Both the position numbers and the translations under genes were made by a program. Shown piece by piece: positions 23,301-31,246 of a stretch of 64,000 bases of DNA. This stretch comes from Trujillonella humicola. Lineage in GTDB: Bacteria; Actinomycetota; Actinomycetes; Mycobacteriales; Geodermatophilaceae. Location of the stretch: NCBI RefSeq assembly GCF_046233715.1, contig NZ_JBJNRJ010000004.1:124001-188000 (forward strand), in the 5' to 3' direction. Every line of letters starts with the position of its first letter. Within the stretch, counting starts at the first letter, position 1. The notes below the pieces were generated by a model that was given only the letters and a program-made list of their open reading frames with translations, was not told the origin of the DNA and searched no databases.

Positions 23301-25806
23301 CGGCACGTACCTGAGCCTGGCCGCCCAGAGCGTCGGCGCGAACGACTACCGCGTGAAGATGCGGTTCCGCGCCGACGGCCAGGCCGAGATCATGCTGGTC
23401 CGGGTCGTGAACGGGCAGGAGACCGTCCTGGACGGCTACATGCTCGCCGGCGGCTACACCCCGGGCACCTCGCTCACGGTCCGGTTCGAGACCAGCGGCG
23501 CCTTCCCGACCACGCTGAAGGTCAAGACGTGGCGGACGGGCACGGCGGAGCCGGCGGCGTGGAACCTCACCCGCACCGACGCCACCGCCGCCCTGCAGCG
23601 CAGCGGCGCCGTGCAGATCTCCGAGTACGTCTCGGCCAGCGCCACCCGCGCCTCGGTCGTCCGGGTGGACGACCTGCGGGTCGAGCCGGCCGGCACGGTG
23701 GCCCAGGCGCCGAACCAGGCGCCGGTGGCGGCGTTCACCGCCACGGTGTCGGGTCTGACGGCCAGCGTGGACGGGTCGGGGTCGACCGACGACGCCGCGG
23801 TGACCGGGTACGCCTGGGACTTCGGCAACGGGCAGACCGCGACCGGGGCGACGGCGTCGCACACCTACGCGACGGCGGGCACCTACACGGTGCGGCTGAC
23901 CGTGACCGACGCCGCGGGCCTGACCGGCACCACGACCCGCTCGGTGACCGTCACCGCCCCGCCCGTGGGCGGCCCGATCGCGGCCGACACCTTCGGCCGG
24001 ACCGTGGCGTCGGGTTGGGGCACCGCCGAGACCGGCGGCGCGTGGAGCACGGCCGGCGCCACCTCGGTGACCGACGGCGCGGGCCAGCTCGGCGGCGCCA
24101 AGGGTGCCGGGTCGCAGGCCCGCCTCGGCTCGGTCAGCGTGACCGACTCGACGGTGCAGGCGACCCTGACGATGCCGCAGCTCGCGACCGGCGGCGGCTT
24201 CTACGTCAGCGTGGCCTCCCGCAGCGTCGGCCTGACCGACTACCGGGTGAAGATGCGGTTCCGCGCCGACGGCCAGGTCGAGGTCATGCTCGTCCGCACG
24301 GTCGACGACGTGGAGACCATCCTCGGCGGGTACCTGCTGTCCGGCGGCTACACGGCCGGCACGCCGCTCGCCCTGCGGTTCGAGGTCAGCGGTACCGCGC
24401 CGACGACCCTGCAGGTCAAGGTGTGGCGGGCCGGGACGGCCGAGCCGGCCGCCTGGGGCCTGACCCGCACCGACGCCACCGCGGGCCTGCAGCGCGCGGG
24501 TGCCCTGTCCCTGTTCACCTACACGTCGGGCAGCGCCACGGCGACGGCGACCGTGCGGATCGACGACCTGCGGGTCGACGCGCCCGGCACGGCGCAGCCG
24601 GAGCCGGTGAACCAGGCGCCGGTGGCGGCGTTCACCGCCACGACCTCGGGTCTGACCGCGAACGTGGACGGGTCGGGGTCGACCGACGACGCCGCGGTGA
24701 CCGGGTACGCCTGGGACTTCGGCAACGGGCAGACCGCGACCGGGGCGACGGCGTCGCACACCTACGCGACGGCGGGCACCTACACGGTGCGGTTGACCGT
24801 GACCGACGCCGCGGGCCTGACCGGCACCACGACCCGCTCGGTGACCGTCACCGCCCCGGCCCCGCAGCCGGAGCCGGAGCCGGTGAACCAGGCCCCGGTG
24901 GCGGCGTTCACCGCCACGACCTCGGGTCTGACGGCCAGCGTGGACGGGTCGGGGTCGACCGACGACGCCGCGGTGACCGGGTACGCCTGGGACTTCGGCA
25001 ACGGGCAGACCGCGACCGGGGCGACGGCGTCGCACACCTACGCGACGGCGGGCACCTACACGGTGCGGCTGACCGTGACCGACGCCGCGGGCCTGACCGG
25101 CACCACGACCCGCTCGGTGACCGTCACCGCCCCGGCCCCGCAGCCGGAGCCGCAGGTCCCCGCGCTGGCCGCGGACGCCTTCGAGCGCCAGGTCACCGGT
25201 GGCTGGGGCACGGCCGACGTCGGCGGCCCCTGGTTCATCCACGGCGTGGCGGCCAACGCCTCCGTCGCCGACGGCGCCGGCCGGCTGGCCGGGCCCGTGG
25301 GCCAGGGCACCGCTGCGGTCCTCACCCAGTTCTCGCGGCAGGACGTCGCGGTGCAGGTCTCGCTGACCGTGCCCCAGGCGCCCACCGGGGGCGGGACCTA
25401 CGTCAGCCTCGCCGCGCGGAACGTCGGGCTGACCGACTACCGGGTGAAGCTGCGGTTCCGCGCCGACGGCCAGGTCGAGGTCATGCTGGTCCGCAACGTG
25501 AACGGCCAGGAGACCATCCTGGGCGGCTACCTGCTGGCCGGCGGCTACCGGCCGGGCACCACGCTGCACGTGCGGTACGACGTCGGCGGCGCCACGACGA
25601 CGACCTTCTCGGTCAAGGCGTGGGCCGAGGGCACGGCCGAGCCGGCTGCCTGGCAGCTGACCCGGACCGACGCCACCGCGGCCCTGCAGCGGCCGGGCAC
25701 GGTCGGCTTCGAGCACTACGTGACCGCCAGCGCGACCGCCGCCTCCCCGATCCGCTTCGAGCAGCTGTGGATCGGTGAGTCGGGCACGGCCCCGGCTGCG
25801 CCGTGA
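20386..25806 (+). CDS. Giant secreted beta-propeller / LamG / multi-PKD protein
   Basis: An 1806-aa exported protein. The signal peptide is ~1-38, cleaving near ARA-DS. Next comes a propeller-like region (~45-440) with repeated VYVGGRF/VYIGGDF...VNG...R..AFDTATG units, then an Fn3-like segment (~455-575) and a LamG jelly roll (~590-800, DHWSLGETSG...). The rest alternates PKD domains (~809-891, 1109-1191, 1408-1490, 1500-1583) with three related ~200-aa beta-sandwich modules, each holding DYRVKxRFRADGQ and starting ADTFGR/ADAFER. There is no LPXTG motif or membrane tail. ATG 20386 follows GGGGGAAG. It is probably an adhesin or matrix protein working with the surrounding polysaccharide locus. 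Enzymatic activity is not evident. Confidence 0.9.
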   Translation: MSAPTAVTPRKALAGLLSALLLSGVLAGLFTPATARADSAPIDVTDPRTPTTVTADALPTVQINGVAWAQVVVGNTVYVGGRFTSARPAGAPAGVQESARSNLLAYDIRTGNLITSFAPAVNGQVLALAASPDGSRVYIGGDFYSVNGQDRSRVAAFDTATGQLVSTFRPAVTGQVRAIAATSSTVYLGGGFSAVGGVGRNRLAAVSASNGSLLPWAPQPGAGPAGWGRASDPATQTATTNDVMSIVVAGPSGQVVVAGRFYYMNGTQNIGVAAVDGTTGANRPFAINALIRNFGVNAAVYSLSTDGTNVYGATYDFYGPGSLEGPFAARADGGAPVWFAPCRGDTYSTFPFGGALYTAGHAHDCRSLASFPEQNPRHHWFGTAMSIAPTQTVLSGNTFGDISYVGQPAPTLDAWQPRFVAGTFTGQYQAGWSVSGNSDYVVFAGEFPSVNGVGQQGLVRFARADKAPNRVGPRGDTIAFTPTATMVPGGVRVSWRAVYDDDNAELTYRVYRDSETAAPACEVVRPSQWWNRPTWSCTDTGATAGAHRYLVTATDAAGNRVASSWVDATVGAANSSAARAYATVVARDGALDHWSLGETSGLLAYDRLGAADLRINSGVTLNQAGAVAGDADRAFAFGGTSSGYLATTTSVAAPQSFSVEAWFSTTSRNGGKIVGFGNVSSGTSSTYDRQISMDTTGRISLGIRQTNGTLVYVTSTATFNDGQYHHVVGSLSHLGMQLYVDGVLVGSRADVTRAAQYNGFWRVGGDSMATGTGAAWFNGRIDEVAVYPRALTAAQVAAHETTGRTGAPPNVVPTAAFTVSSTDLAAAFDASASADVDGRVTAYAWDFGDGRTGSGATVRHTYAAAGTYPVRLTVTDDRGGEGTLVRDVTVTAPPVGPGSIAADTFGREVAQGWGTADRGGVWSAVGATSVTGGAGQLAPAAGASASATLGSVDRMDVAVQVAVTLPQAATGGGTYLSLAAQSVGANDYRVKMRFRADGQAEIMLVRVVNGQETVLDGYMLAGGYTPGTSLTVRFETSGAFPTTLKVKTWRTGTAEPAAWNLTRTDATAALQRSGAVQISEYVSASATRASVVRVDDLRVEPAGTVAQAPNQAPVAAFTATVSGLTASVDGSGSTDDAAVTGYAWDFGNGQTATGATASHTYATAGTYTVRLTVTDAAGLTGTTTRSVTVTAPPVGGPIAADTFGRTVASGWGTAETGGAWSTAGATSVTDGAGQLGGAKGAGSQARLGSVSVTDSTVQATLTMPQLATGGGFYVSVASRSVGLTDYRVKMRFRADGQVEVMLVRTVDDVETILGGYLLSGGYTAGTPLALRFEVSGTAPTTLQVKVWRAGTAEPAAWGLTRTDATAGLQRAGALSLFTYTSGSATATATVRIDDLRVDAPGTAQPEPVNQAPVAAFTATTSGLTANVDGSGSTDDAAVTGYAWDFGNGQTATGATASHTYATAGTYTVRLTVTDAAGLTGTTTRSVTVTAPAPQPEPEPVNQAPVAAFTATTSGLTASVDGSGSTDDAAVTGYAWDFGNGQTATGATASHTYATAGTYTVRLTVTDAAGLTGTTTRSVTVTAPAPQPEPQVPALAADAFERQVTGGWGTADVGGPWFIHGVAANASVADGAGRLAGPVGQGTAAVLTQFSRQDVAVQVSLTVPQAPTGGGTYVSLAARNVGLTDYRVKLRFRADGQVEVMLVRNVNGQETILGGYLLAGGYRPGTTLHVRYDVGGATTTTFSVKAWAEGTAEPAAWQLTRTDATAALQRPGTVGFEHYVTASATAASPIRFEQLWIGESGTAPAAP
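23712..23960 (+). repeat. 249-bp PKD-encoding direct repeat, copy 1
   Basis: This begins at GAACCAGGCGCCGGTGGCGG and ends in the codons for TVTAP. It is nearly identical at the DNA level to copies 2 and 3, with a handful of substitutions, so the repeats are recent or homogenised. Confidence 0.9.
24609..24857 (+). repeat. 249-bp PKD-encoding direct repeat, copy 2
   Basis: Same length and frame as copy 1. It is separated from copy 3 by only 27 bp encoding a Pro/Gln/Glu linker (PAPQPEPEPV). Confidence 0.9.
24885..25133 (+). repeat. 249-bp PKD-encoding direct repeat, copy 3
   Basis: Same length and frame as copies 1 and 2. The 276-bp spacing between copies 2 and 3 keeps the frame, so unequal crossing-over would add or remove whole PKD domains. 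Confidence 0.9.
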
Positions 25807-25822
25807 CCCCGGTCGCCGCGGC

Positions 25823-25828
25823 TAGCGT
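25823..25828 (+). promoter_or_regulatory. -10 element (TAGCGT) of a leaderless glycosyltransferase gene
   Basis: TAGCGT ends 7 nt before ATG 25836. This supports that start over the GTG at 25803, which overlaps the upstream stop. Confidence 0.4.
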
Positions 25829-25835
25829 GTCGCGG

Positions 25836-26825
25836 ATGACCCCGCAGAGCCCCCGGGCCGCCGCCGACCGCGGCGGCCCGGGGGGCCTGGGAGTGGTCGT
25901 CGTCAACTACGGGTCCAGCGCCCTGCTGCGGCGCAACCTCGCCGGTGCCGGGCCGCTCGGCCCCGACGTCGCGGTCGTGGTGGTGGACAACCACAGCACC
26001 GATGCCGAGCGGGCCGCGGTGACGGCGCTCGCGGCCGAGCAGGGCTGGGAGCTGGTGGCCCTCCCGGACAACCGGGGCTTCGGTGCGGCGTCCAACGCCG
26101 GCTTCGCCCGGGCCCGGGAGCTCGGCTGCGCCACCTTCTGCTGCCTCAACCCCGACGCCTCGATCACCCCCGCGGTGCTCGAGGAGCTGCGCCGGGCCAG
26201 CCTGGCCGAGCCGCTGGCGGTGATCGCGCCCCGGATCGTCGACTCGACCGGCGCCACGGTGTTCGCCGGGTCGACGCTGGGGCTGCGCGACGGGCGCACC
26301 GGGGCCGCGCACAGCCGCACCCGCTCGCGGGGACCGGTGGAGGACTGGCTGACCGGCGCCTGCCTCGTGGTGTCGGCGGAGATGGTCGACCGGACCGGCG
26401 GCTACGACGAGGGCTATTTCCTCTACTGGGAGGACGTCGACCTCAGCCACCGGGCGCTGGCGGCCGGCGGCACGCTCGTCGTCCGCGACGACCTGGTGGC
26501 CGTGCACGACGAGGGCGGCACGCAGGGGGAGCGGGAGGGCGACGCGAAGTCCGACCTGTACTACCGCTACAACTGCCGCAACCGGCTGGTCTTCGCCGCG
26601 CGCAACCTCTCCCGCCGGCAGCTGCTCGGCTGGCTGGTGCGCACGCCGCGGGTGAGCTGGGAGATCCTGCTGCGCGGCGGGCGGCGGCAGCTGGTGCACT
26701 CGCCGAAGCCGCTGCTGGCCGCGGTCCGCGGCACCCTGGAGGGGGCCGGGATCGCCCTGGCCGCGCTGGTCCGCCGGCCCTCACCCCACCCCCTGAGAGG
26801 GACGCGAGCGGCCCTTCCCCGGTGA
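25836..26825 (+). CDS. Family 2 glycosyltransferase (WbbL-like)
   Basis: A 329-aa GT-A fold transferase similar in layout to rhamnosyltransferase WbbL. It has VVVVNYGSSALL, VVVVDNHSTD and the NRGFGAASNAGF motif. Next are CCLNPDA (the DxD-like site), GACLVVSAEMVDRTGGYDEGYFLYWEDVDL and a basic amphipathic C-terminus that probably touches the membrane. The start is ATG 25836; GTG 25803 is the alternative, overlapping the giant gene's stop. It is followed 13 bp later by another family 2 transferase. Confidence 0.9.
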   Translation: MTPQSPRAAADRGGPGGLGVVVVNYGSSALLRRNLAGAGPLGPDVAVVVVDNHSTDAERAAVTALAAEQGWELVALPDNRGFGAASNAGFARARELGCATFCCLNPDASITPAVLEELRRASLAEPLAVIAPRIVDSTGATVFAGSTLGLRDGRTGAAHSRTRSRGPVEDWLTGACLVVSAEMVDRTGGYDEGYFLYWEDVDLSHRALAAGGTLVVRDDLVAVHDEGGTQGEREGDAKSDLYYRYNCRNRLVFAARNLSRRQLLGWLVRTPRVSWEILLRGGRRQLVHSPKPLLAAVRGTLEGAGIALAALVRRPSPHPLRGTRAALPR

Positions 26826-26838
26826 TGGGATACCGGGT

Positions 26839-27849
26839 GTGACCGCCACGACCCCGTCGCCGTCGATCCCGGCCCCGCCCGACGAGGGCGGGGTCCGGGT
26901 CACCGTCGCCGTGCCCACCTTCCGGCGACCGGAGGACCTGGCCGAGCTGCTGCCTCGGCTGCTGGAGCAGGTGGCCGAGGTGGGCGCCGGAGGCGGGTAC
27001 GCCGCCGAGGTCCTCGTGGTCGACAACGACCCGGCCGGCAGCGCCGCCGCGGTCGTCGCCGCGGTGCCGGGCGTGCGCTACGTGGTGGAGACCCGGCCGG
27101 GGATCGCCGCGGTGCGCAACCGGGCGATGGACGAGGCCGCCGGGTCGCGGCTGCTCGCCTTCATCGACGACGACGAGCGCCCCTGCGAGAACTGGCTCGG
27201 TGCCCTGCTGGCCACCTGGGCCGGCTCGGGTGCGGCCGCCGTCTCCGGGCGGATCCTGGCCGACTACACCGGTGACGTCGACCCCTGGATCCTGGCCGGC
27301 CGGTTCTTCGTCCGCCGCCGGATGCCGACCGGCACCGAGATCGACGTCGCCGCCACCGGCAACCTGCTGCTCGACCTGGCGCAGGTGCGCGCCGCGGGCA
27401 CCCGGTTCGAGTCCGCGCTCGGGCTGGCCGGCGGCGAGGACACCCTGTTCAGCCGCTCGCTGGCGCACGCCGGCGCGCGCATGGTGTGGTGCGACGAGTC
27501 GGCCGCGGTCGACCGCGTGCCGGCCGACCGGCTGACCCGGCGCTGGGTGCTCACCCGCGCCTGGAGCCACGGCAACGCCACCGTGCTCACCGAGCTGCGG
27601 CTGACCCCGGGCACGGCCGCCCGGCTGGGCATCCGCGCTCGCGGGGTGCTGCGCGGCCTGCTGCGGATCGGCGGCGGCGGGGCGCGCTGGGGCCTCGGCG
27701 TCCTCACCCGGTCCCTGACCCACCAGGCGCGCGGGGCGCGGGCGGTGCTCCGCGGCCTCGGCATGGTCGGCGGCGGGCTCGGCGTGGTCTACGAGGAGTA
27801 CGCCCGGGACGGGCGCCGGTGGCGCCTGGGCCGGGTCACGCCCCGATGA
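26839..27849 (+). CDS. Family 2 glycosyltransferase
   Basis: A 336-aa GT-A glycosyltransferase. VTVAVPTFRRPEDL is the start of the fold, then VLVVDNDPAG, GIAAVRNRAM and the metal-binding IDDDERPCENW. A glycine-rich, weakly hydrophobic C-terminal segment (~270-310) could lie on the membrane. The stop overlaps the ATG of the next gene (ATGA), so it is coupled to the deacetylase. Donor sugar unknown. Confidence 0.9.
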   Translation: MTATTPSPSIPAPPDEGGVRVTVAVPTFRRPEDLAELLPRLLEQVAEVGAGGGYAAEVLVVDNDPAGSAAAVVAAVPGVRYVVETRPGIAAVRNRAMDEAAGSRLLAFIDDDERPCENWLGALLATWAGSGAAAVSGRILADYTGDVDPWILAGRFFVRRRMPTGTEIDVAATGNLLLDLAQVRAAGTRFESALGLAGGEDTLFSRSLAHAGARMVWCDESAAVDRVPADRLTRRWVLTRAWSHGNATVLTELRLTPGTAARLGIRARGVLRGLLRIGGGGARWGLGVLTRSLTHQARGARAVLRGLGMVGGGLGVVYEEYARDGRRWRLGRVTPR

Positions 27850-28595
27850 GCGGCCCCGCCGTCCGCGGCTACCGCGCCGGGCGGCGCGCCGTGCTCACGG
27901 CCGCGCGCCGGGCGGCCGGCCCGGTGGCCGGCTCGGTCGTGTCGGTGCGGACGGCGAGCCCGTCGGTCGCGCTGACCTTCGACGACGGCCCCGAGCCCGG
28001 CGGCACCGACCGGGTGCTCGCCGCGCTGGCCGACGCCGGGGCGACCGCCACCTTCTTCGTGCTCATGACGCGGGTGCGCAAGTACCCGGCGCTGTTCCGC
28101 GAGGTCGTCGCCGCCGGGCACGAGGTGGCCCTGCACGGCGTCGACCACCGCCCGCTGCCGACCCTGCCGCCGCACGAGGTCGGGCCGACGATCCGGGCCG
28201 GCCGGGCCGAGCTCGAGGACGCGGTGGGCCGCGCCGTCCGCTGGCACCGGCCGCCCAACGGCCGGCAGACGCCGCGCACCTGGCGCGCCGTCGCCGGCGC
28301 CGGGCTGACCCCGGTGCTGTGGGGCCCCACCACCTGGGACTGGCGCGACGTGCCGCACGAGCGGCGCCTGGCGAAGGCCCGCGAGGGCGTGCACCGCGGG
28401 GCGATCGTGCTGGCGCACGACGGCTTCGCCGGGCCCGAGGACGGCGCTGACGACGGGCCGGCCCCGGTGCTGGACAAGGGCCGCCTGATCGCCGAGGTGC
28501 TGGCCGGCTACGCCGCCGACGGGTTGAGCGCCCGCTCGCTCGGCGAGGTGCTCGCCGAGGGCACCGCCGTGCGCGAGGGCCGCTTCCAGCGCTGA
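27846..28595 (+). CDS. NodB-type polysaccharide deacetylase
   Basis: A 249-aa carbohydrate esterase family 4 enzyme. The metal/catalytic motifs are TFDDGPEP (~43-50), HGVDHR (two metal His) and RPPNGRQTPR. The late motif LAHDGF gives the catalytic His. No cleavable signal peptide is clear, and the N-terminus is basic with a short hydrophobic stretch, so location is uncertain. Such enzymes remove N-acetyl groups from GlcNAc-containing polymers. It ends exactly where the convergent gene ends (shared TGATCA). Confidence 0.88.
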   Translation: MSGPAVRGYRAGRRAVLTAARRAAGPVAGSVVSVRTASPSVALTFDDGPEPGGTDRVLAALADAGATATFFVLMTRVRKYPALFREVVAAGHEVALHGVDHRPLPTLPPHEVGPTIRAGRAELEDAVGRAVRWHRPPNGRQTPRTWRAVAGAGLTPVLWGPTTWDWRDVPHERRLAKAREGVHRGAIVLAHDGFAGPEDGADDGPAPVLDKGRLIAEVLAGYAADGLSARSLGEVLAEGTAVREGRFQR

Positions 28596-29216
28596 TCACC
28601 GCGGCGGCATCGGCCGTCCGGCGTCCGGGTGCTCCTCCAGCGCGGCCAGCACCCGGTGCACGTTCTGACGGCCCTTGCCGTAGTCGAGGACGGTGGTCGG
28701 CACGACCGGCCGGCTCGTCACGTGCGCGGTCGGGGAGTGCGGGTCTCCGGTGAGCTGGACGGAGACCTCCTCGCCGAAGCTGCGCCACGTCCACCCGGTG
28801 CGGGCGGTGAAGCGGCCGCCGGCCGGATCGACGGCCTGTATCTGGGCGGGGAGCGCGGAGAGGGCCGCTGCGACGCGGTCCGGGAGGTCCGGGCCACCGC
28901 GCACCTGCACCGACGCGGCCTGCCGGGGCCCGTGCCGTTCCCCCGGCCGCGCCTCCCGGTCGGCCAGCAGGTCCGTGGTGCCGGTGAGGAGCGCGAAGAC
29001 GCCGCCCGCCAGTGCCCCTCCCACGACACCCGCGAGCAGCCCGTCGGTCGCCGAGCCGGCGACGACGCCGACGACCAGCCCGACGATCACGCCGGCCGGG
29101 AGGCCGAAGGCGAGCAGGGGCAGCCCGTAGCTCCGCAGCGCGCGCACATCCGGATCCTGTCGGCCGGGGCGGTTGCCCGCGGCGGCGTCGGCGACCTTCC
29201 ACCCGGTCGGGTGCAC
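28596..29216 (-). CDS. Hypothetical membrane protein with C-terminal soluble domain
   Basis: A 206-aa protein. Two glycine-rich membrane segments (~30-55 and 58-80) are followed by a polar linker and a C-terminal domain (~100-195) containing GGRFTARTGWTWRSFGEEV and VLDYGKGRQNVHRVL. I do not recognise the domain. Start GTG 29216. It is tail-to-tail with the deacetylase, with no intergenic base. Confidence 0.6.
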   Translation of the reverse strand: MHPTGWKVADAAAGNRPGRQDPDVRALRSYGLPLLAFGLPAGVIVGLVVGVVAGSATDGLLAGVVGGALAGGVFALLTGTTDLLADREARPGERHGPRQAASVQVRGGPDLPDRVAAALSALPAQIQAVDPAGGRFTARTGWTWRSFGEEVSVQLTGDPHSPTAHVTSRPVVPTTVLDYGKGRQNVHRVLAALEEHPDAGRPMPPR

Positions 29217-29385
29217 CGGACGTCCCGGGGTCCGCGGAGGAGGGTCCGCGGCGAGTCGTGGCTGGCGTCTCGACCGCTCCTGCTCCGGGACCGACCGGGT
29301 GCAGCCCCGTCAGGAACACTGCGGATGGCCGACGCGCCGGACCGGTGTCTCGGACCGCCGATCCGCGACGGTCGGTCGCCCGGTC

Positions 29386-29835
29386 ATGGAAAGGGTGAAT
29401 CGCGTGCGCAGGTGGGTCGTGGCGCTGGTGACGGGAGTCGGCGGTGCGGCGGCCGGTGCGGGAGCCGTGTACCTCAGCAGCGACGCCTTCCTCTACGGAG
29501 GCCGGGAGCACATCGACCTGGAGAGCTGGGTGGAGCGGGAGGACGCGTGGACCGAGCGCATGATGCCGAACGCACGCTGGGCCACCGAGGAGCTCTGCGG
29601 GGCCGACCTGCCGTGCATGCAGGCGGTTCAGGCGGACACCCTCACCATGTACCGCTTCGACGAGAGGGAGGACGCCGTCGCCGCCGCCCGCGACTTCGCG
29701 GGCGAGGCTTACCTCTCCGGCTGGATCGTCGTCCGCTTCGAGGCTGACGTCTTGAGCGCTGCCGAGCGCCGGGAGTTCGCCTACAGCCTCGACTGCATCA
29801 ACGTCGGCGTCGCCGAAGGCGGCCTTGAGTGCTGA
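29386..29835 (+). CDS. Small secreted or membrane-anchored hypothetical protein
   Basis: A 149-aa protein with a basic start and one hydrophobic segment (WVVALVTGVGGAAAGAGAVYL) acting as a signal or anchor, followed by an acidic domain with four Cys (ELCGADLPCM, LDCINV, final EC). These could make two disulfides outside the cell. Start ATG 29386; GTG 29395 or 29404 are alternatives, the last with GGAAAGG upstream. No family recognised. Confidence 0.55.
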   Translation: MERVNRVRRWVVALVTGVGGAAAGAGAVYLSSDAFLYGGREHIDLESWVEREDAWTERMMPNARWATEELCGADLPCMQAVQADTLTMYRFDEREDAVAAARDFAGEAYLSGWIVVRFEADVLSAAERREFAYSLDCINVGVAEGGLEC

Positions 29836-30169
29836 CTGCTCACGACCGTCCGAACGGCCCACCGAAGGCCGGGGTGATCGAGTACGCGTTCGGGCAGCAA
29901 GCAGTGTCGCTGAACCGTCTTGGGGAGCGAGCCCGCGACGGCCGCCCTGAGCGGCCCACTCTGGGACACCGGTCTGCAGCGGTCGCAGCGGCAACAGTGT
30001 GCGCTGGTGGGTAGTCCCCGAGCCGGAAGCTGCACACCAGCGCACAGCGTCCCGACTCGTGCGGCTGTGTCCCTCAGGCCGCCTTCTGGACACCCGCGGG
30101 CGGCTTACGACGCGGCGCTCGTCCCCGGCCTCGGTGGGCGGACGGGCGTCGGCGCACGGCGAACGAAGG
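29836..30169. other. Intergenic region without a supported gene
   Basis: About 330 bp between the small secreted-protein gene and the converging glycosyltransferase. Short frames on both strands lack conserved features. The only clear structure is a 12-bp inverted repeat with a 25-base loop (TGTGCGCTGGTG at 29998-30009, complement at 30035-30046). Confidence 0.5.
29998..30046. repeat. Inverted repeat TGTGCGCTGGTG
   Basis: Two perfect 12-base arms with a 25-base loop, between convergent genes. It may contribute to bidirectional termination. Confidence 0.5.
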
Positions 30170-31246
30170 TCAGGAGCGCAGGGTCGCTCGCGCCCGCCGG
30201 TAGGCCTCGACGTGGGCCCGGCCGGCGTCGTCCCACTCCCGCCGGGAGAGGTCCGGCGGCGCGGCCGGGGGAGCGGCGCGCAGCCGATCCAGCGTCCCGG
30301 TCAGGTCCGCCCCGGTCAGCGGCGGCGTGAACGTGTGCACCCACCCCGGGCCGACCTCCTCGGCCAGCCGGCGGTTGACCTCGTTGTCCGGCACGAGCAC
30401 CGGGGTGTCCAGGGAGAGCGCGGCCAGGGCGCCGCCGGAGTTGTGCATCTCCCGGTAGGGCAGCACGACGAGTTCGGCCTCGGAGACCTCGGCGACCAGG
30501 TCCCGGTCCGGAAGGAAGGTCAGCGACAGGCCGATCCGCTGGTCCGCCGCGGCGGCGGCGCGCAGCTGGTCGCCCAGCTCCTCGGAGGTGGGGCGACCGG
30601 CGACGCGCAGGCTGAGCCCGGCGTCGGTGGTCTCGCCGAACGCCTCGACCAGCCGGTCGACGCCCTTGTAGCGGCGCACCTGGCCGACGAAGGCCAGCCG
30701 GCCCGGGCAGCGCTCGCGCCGCGGGTGCGGGGAGTACCAGGGGCGGTAGTGCCCGTGCACGATCGTCTCGACCGGCGTGCCGCCGTCGAGTTCGGTGGTC
30801 TCGTTGATCCGGATGCGCAGCGCCGTGACCCGCTCGGCCCAGCGCAGCAGGACGACCTCGCGGCGGCTCAGGCCCTCCGGCAGCTCCAGGTTGTGCACGG
30901 TCCGCACCAGCGGCACCCGGGTGAGCCGCAGCCGCAGCAGGAAGAGCACGAACAGCGCCTGCCGGACGAGCTTCTTCACCGGGCCGTTGCCGTCGACCAG
31001 GATCTCCGGCCAGTGCGCGTGGAACGCGTCGTACCGGGCGGTCAGCGCCCGCCGCCACGAGAACGTGAGCACGGCGGCACCGGGGGTCCGGTCGAGGGCG
31101 TCCCGCAGCATGACGACGTACGGGTTGGTGGTCTCCCGCGGCTCCGGGAAGGACTGGAGCACGGTGAACGGCCGGGTGTCGTCGGCGCGCACGATCGGGG
31201 GGACCTCCCGGTCTCGGGTCGGGGCGGTGCCCGGGCGGGCGGTCAC
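30170..31246 (-). CDS. Glycosyltransferase (GT4-like)
   Basis: A 358-aa GT-B glycosyltransferase. The acceptor half has VLQSFPEPRETTNPYVVML and AFHAHWPEILVDG. The donor half has RLAFVGQVRRYKGVDRLVEAF and the E-x7-E-like region VVLPYREMHNSGGALAALSL. The GTG at 31246 overlaps the upstream flippase stop (GTGA). It is the last gene of the minus-strand set wzy-like, wzx-like, glycosyltransferase. Substrate unknown. Confidence 0.88.
   Translation of the reverse strand: MTARPGTAPTRDREVPPIVRADDTRPFTVLQSFPEPRETTNPYVVMLRDALDRTPGAAVLTFSWRRALTARYDAFHAHWPEILVDGNGPVKKLVRQALFVLFLLRLRLTRVPLVRTVHNLELPEGLSRREVVLLRWAERVTALRIRINETTELDGGTPVETIVHGHYRPWYSPHPRRERCPGRLAFVGQVRRYKGVDRLVEAFGETTDAGLSLRVAGRPTSEELGDQLRAAAAADQRIGLSLTFLPDRDLVAEVSEAELVVLPYREMHNSGGALAALSLDTPVLVPDNEVNRRLAEEVGPGWVHTFTPPLTGADLTGTLDRLRAAPPAAPPDLSRREWDDAGRAHVEAYRRARATLRS

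Noticed and set aside
20353..25716. 1787-codon minus-strand frame opposite the giant secreted-protein gene
   Set aside because: Gly/Arg/Val-rich, motif-free mirror of the plus-strand gene, which has a signal peptide, RBS and recognisable domains.
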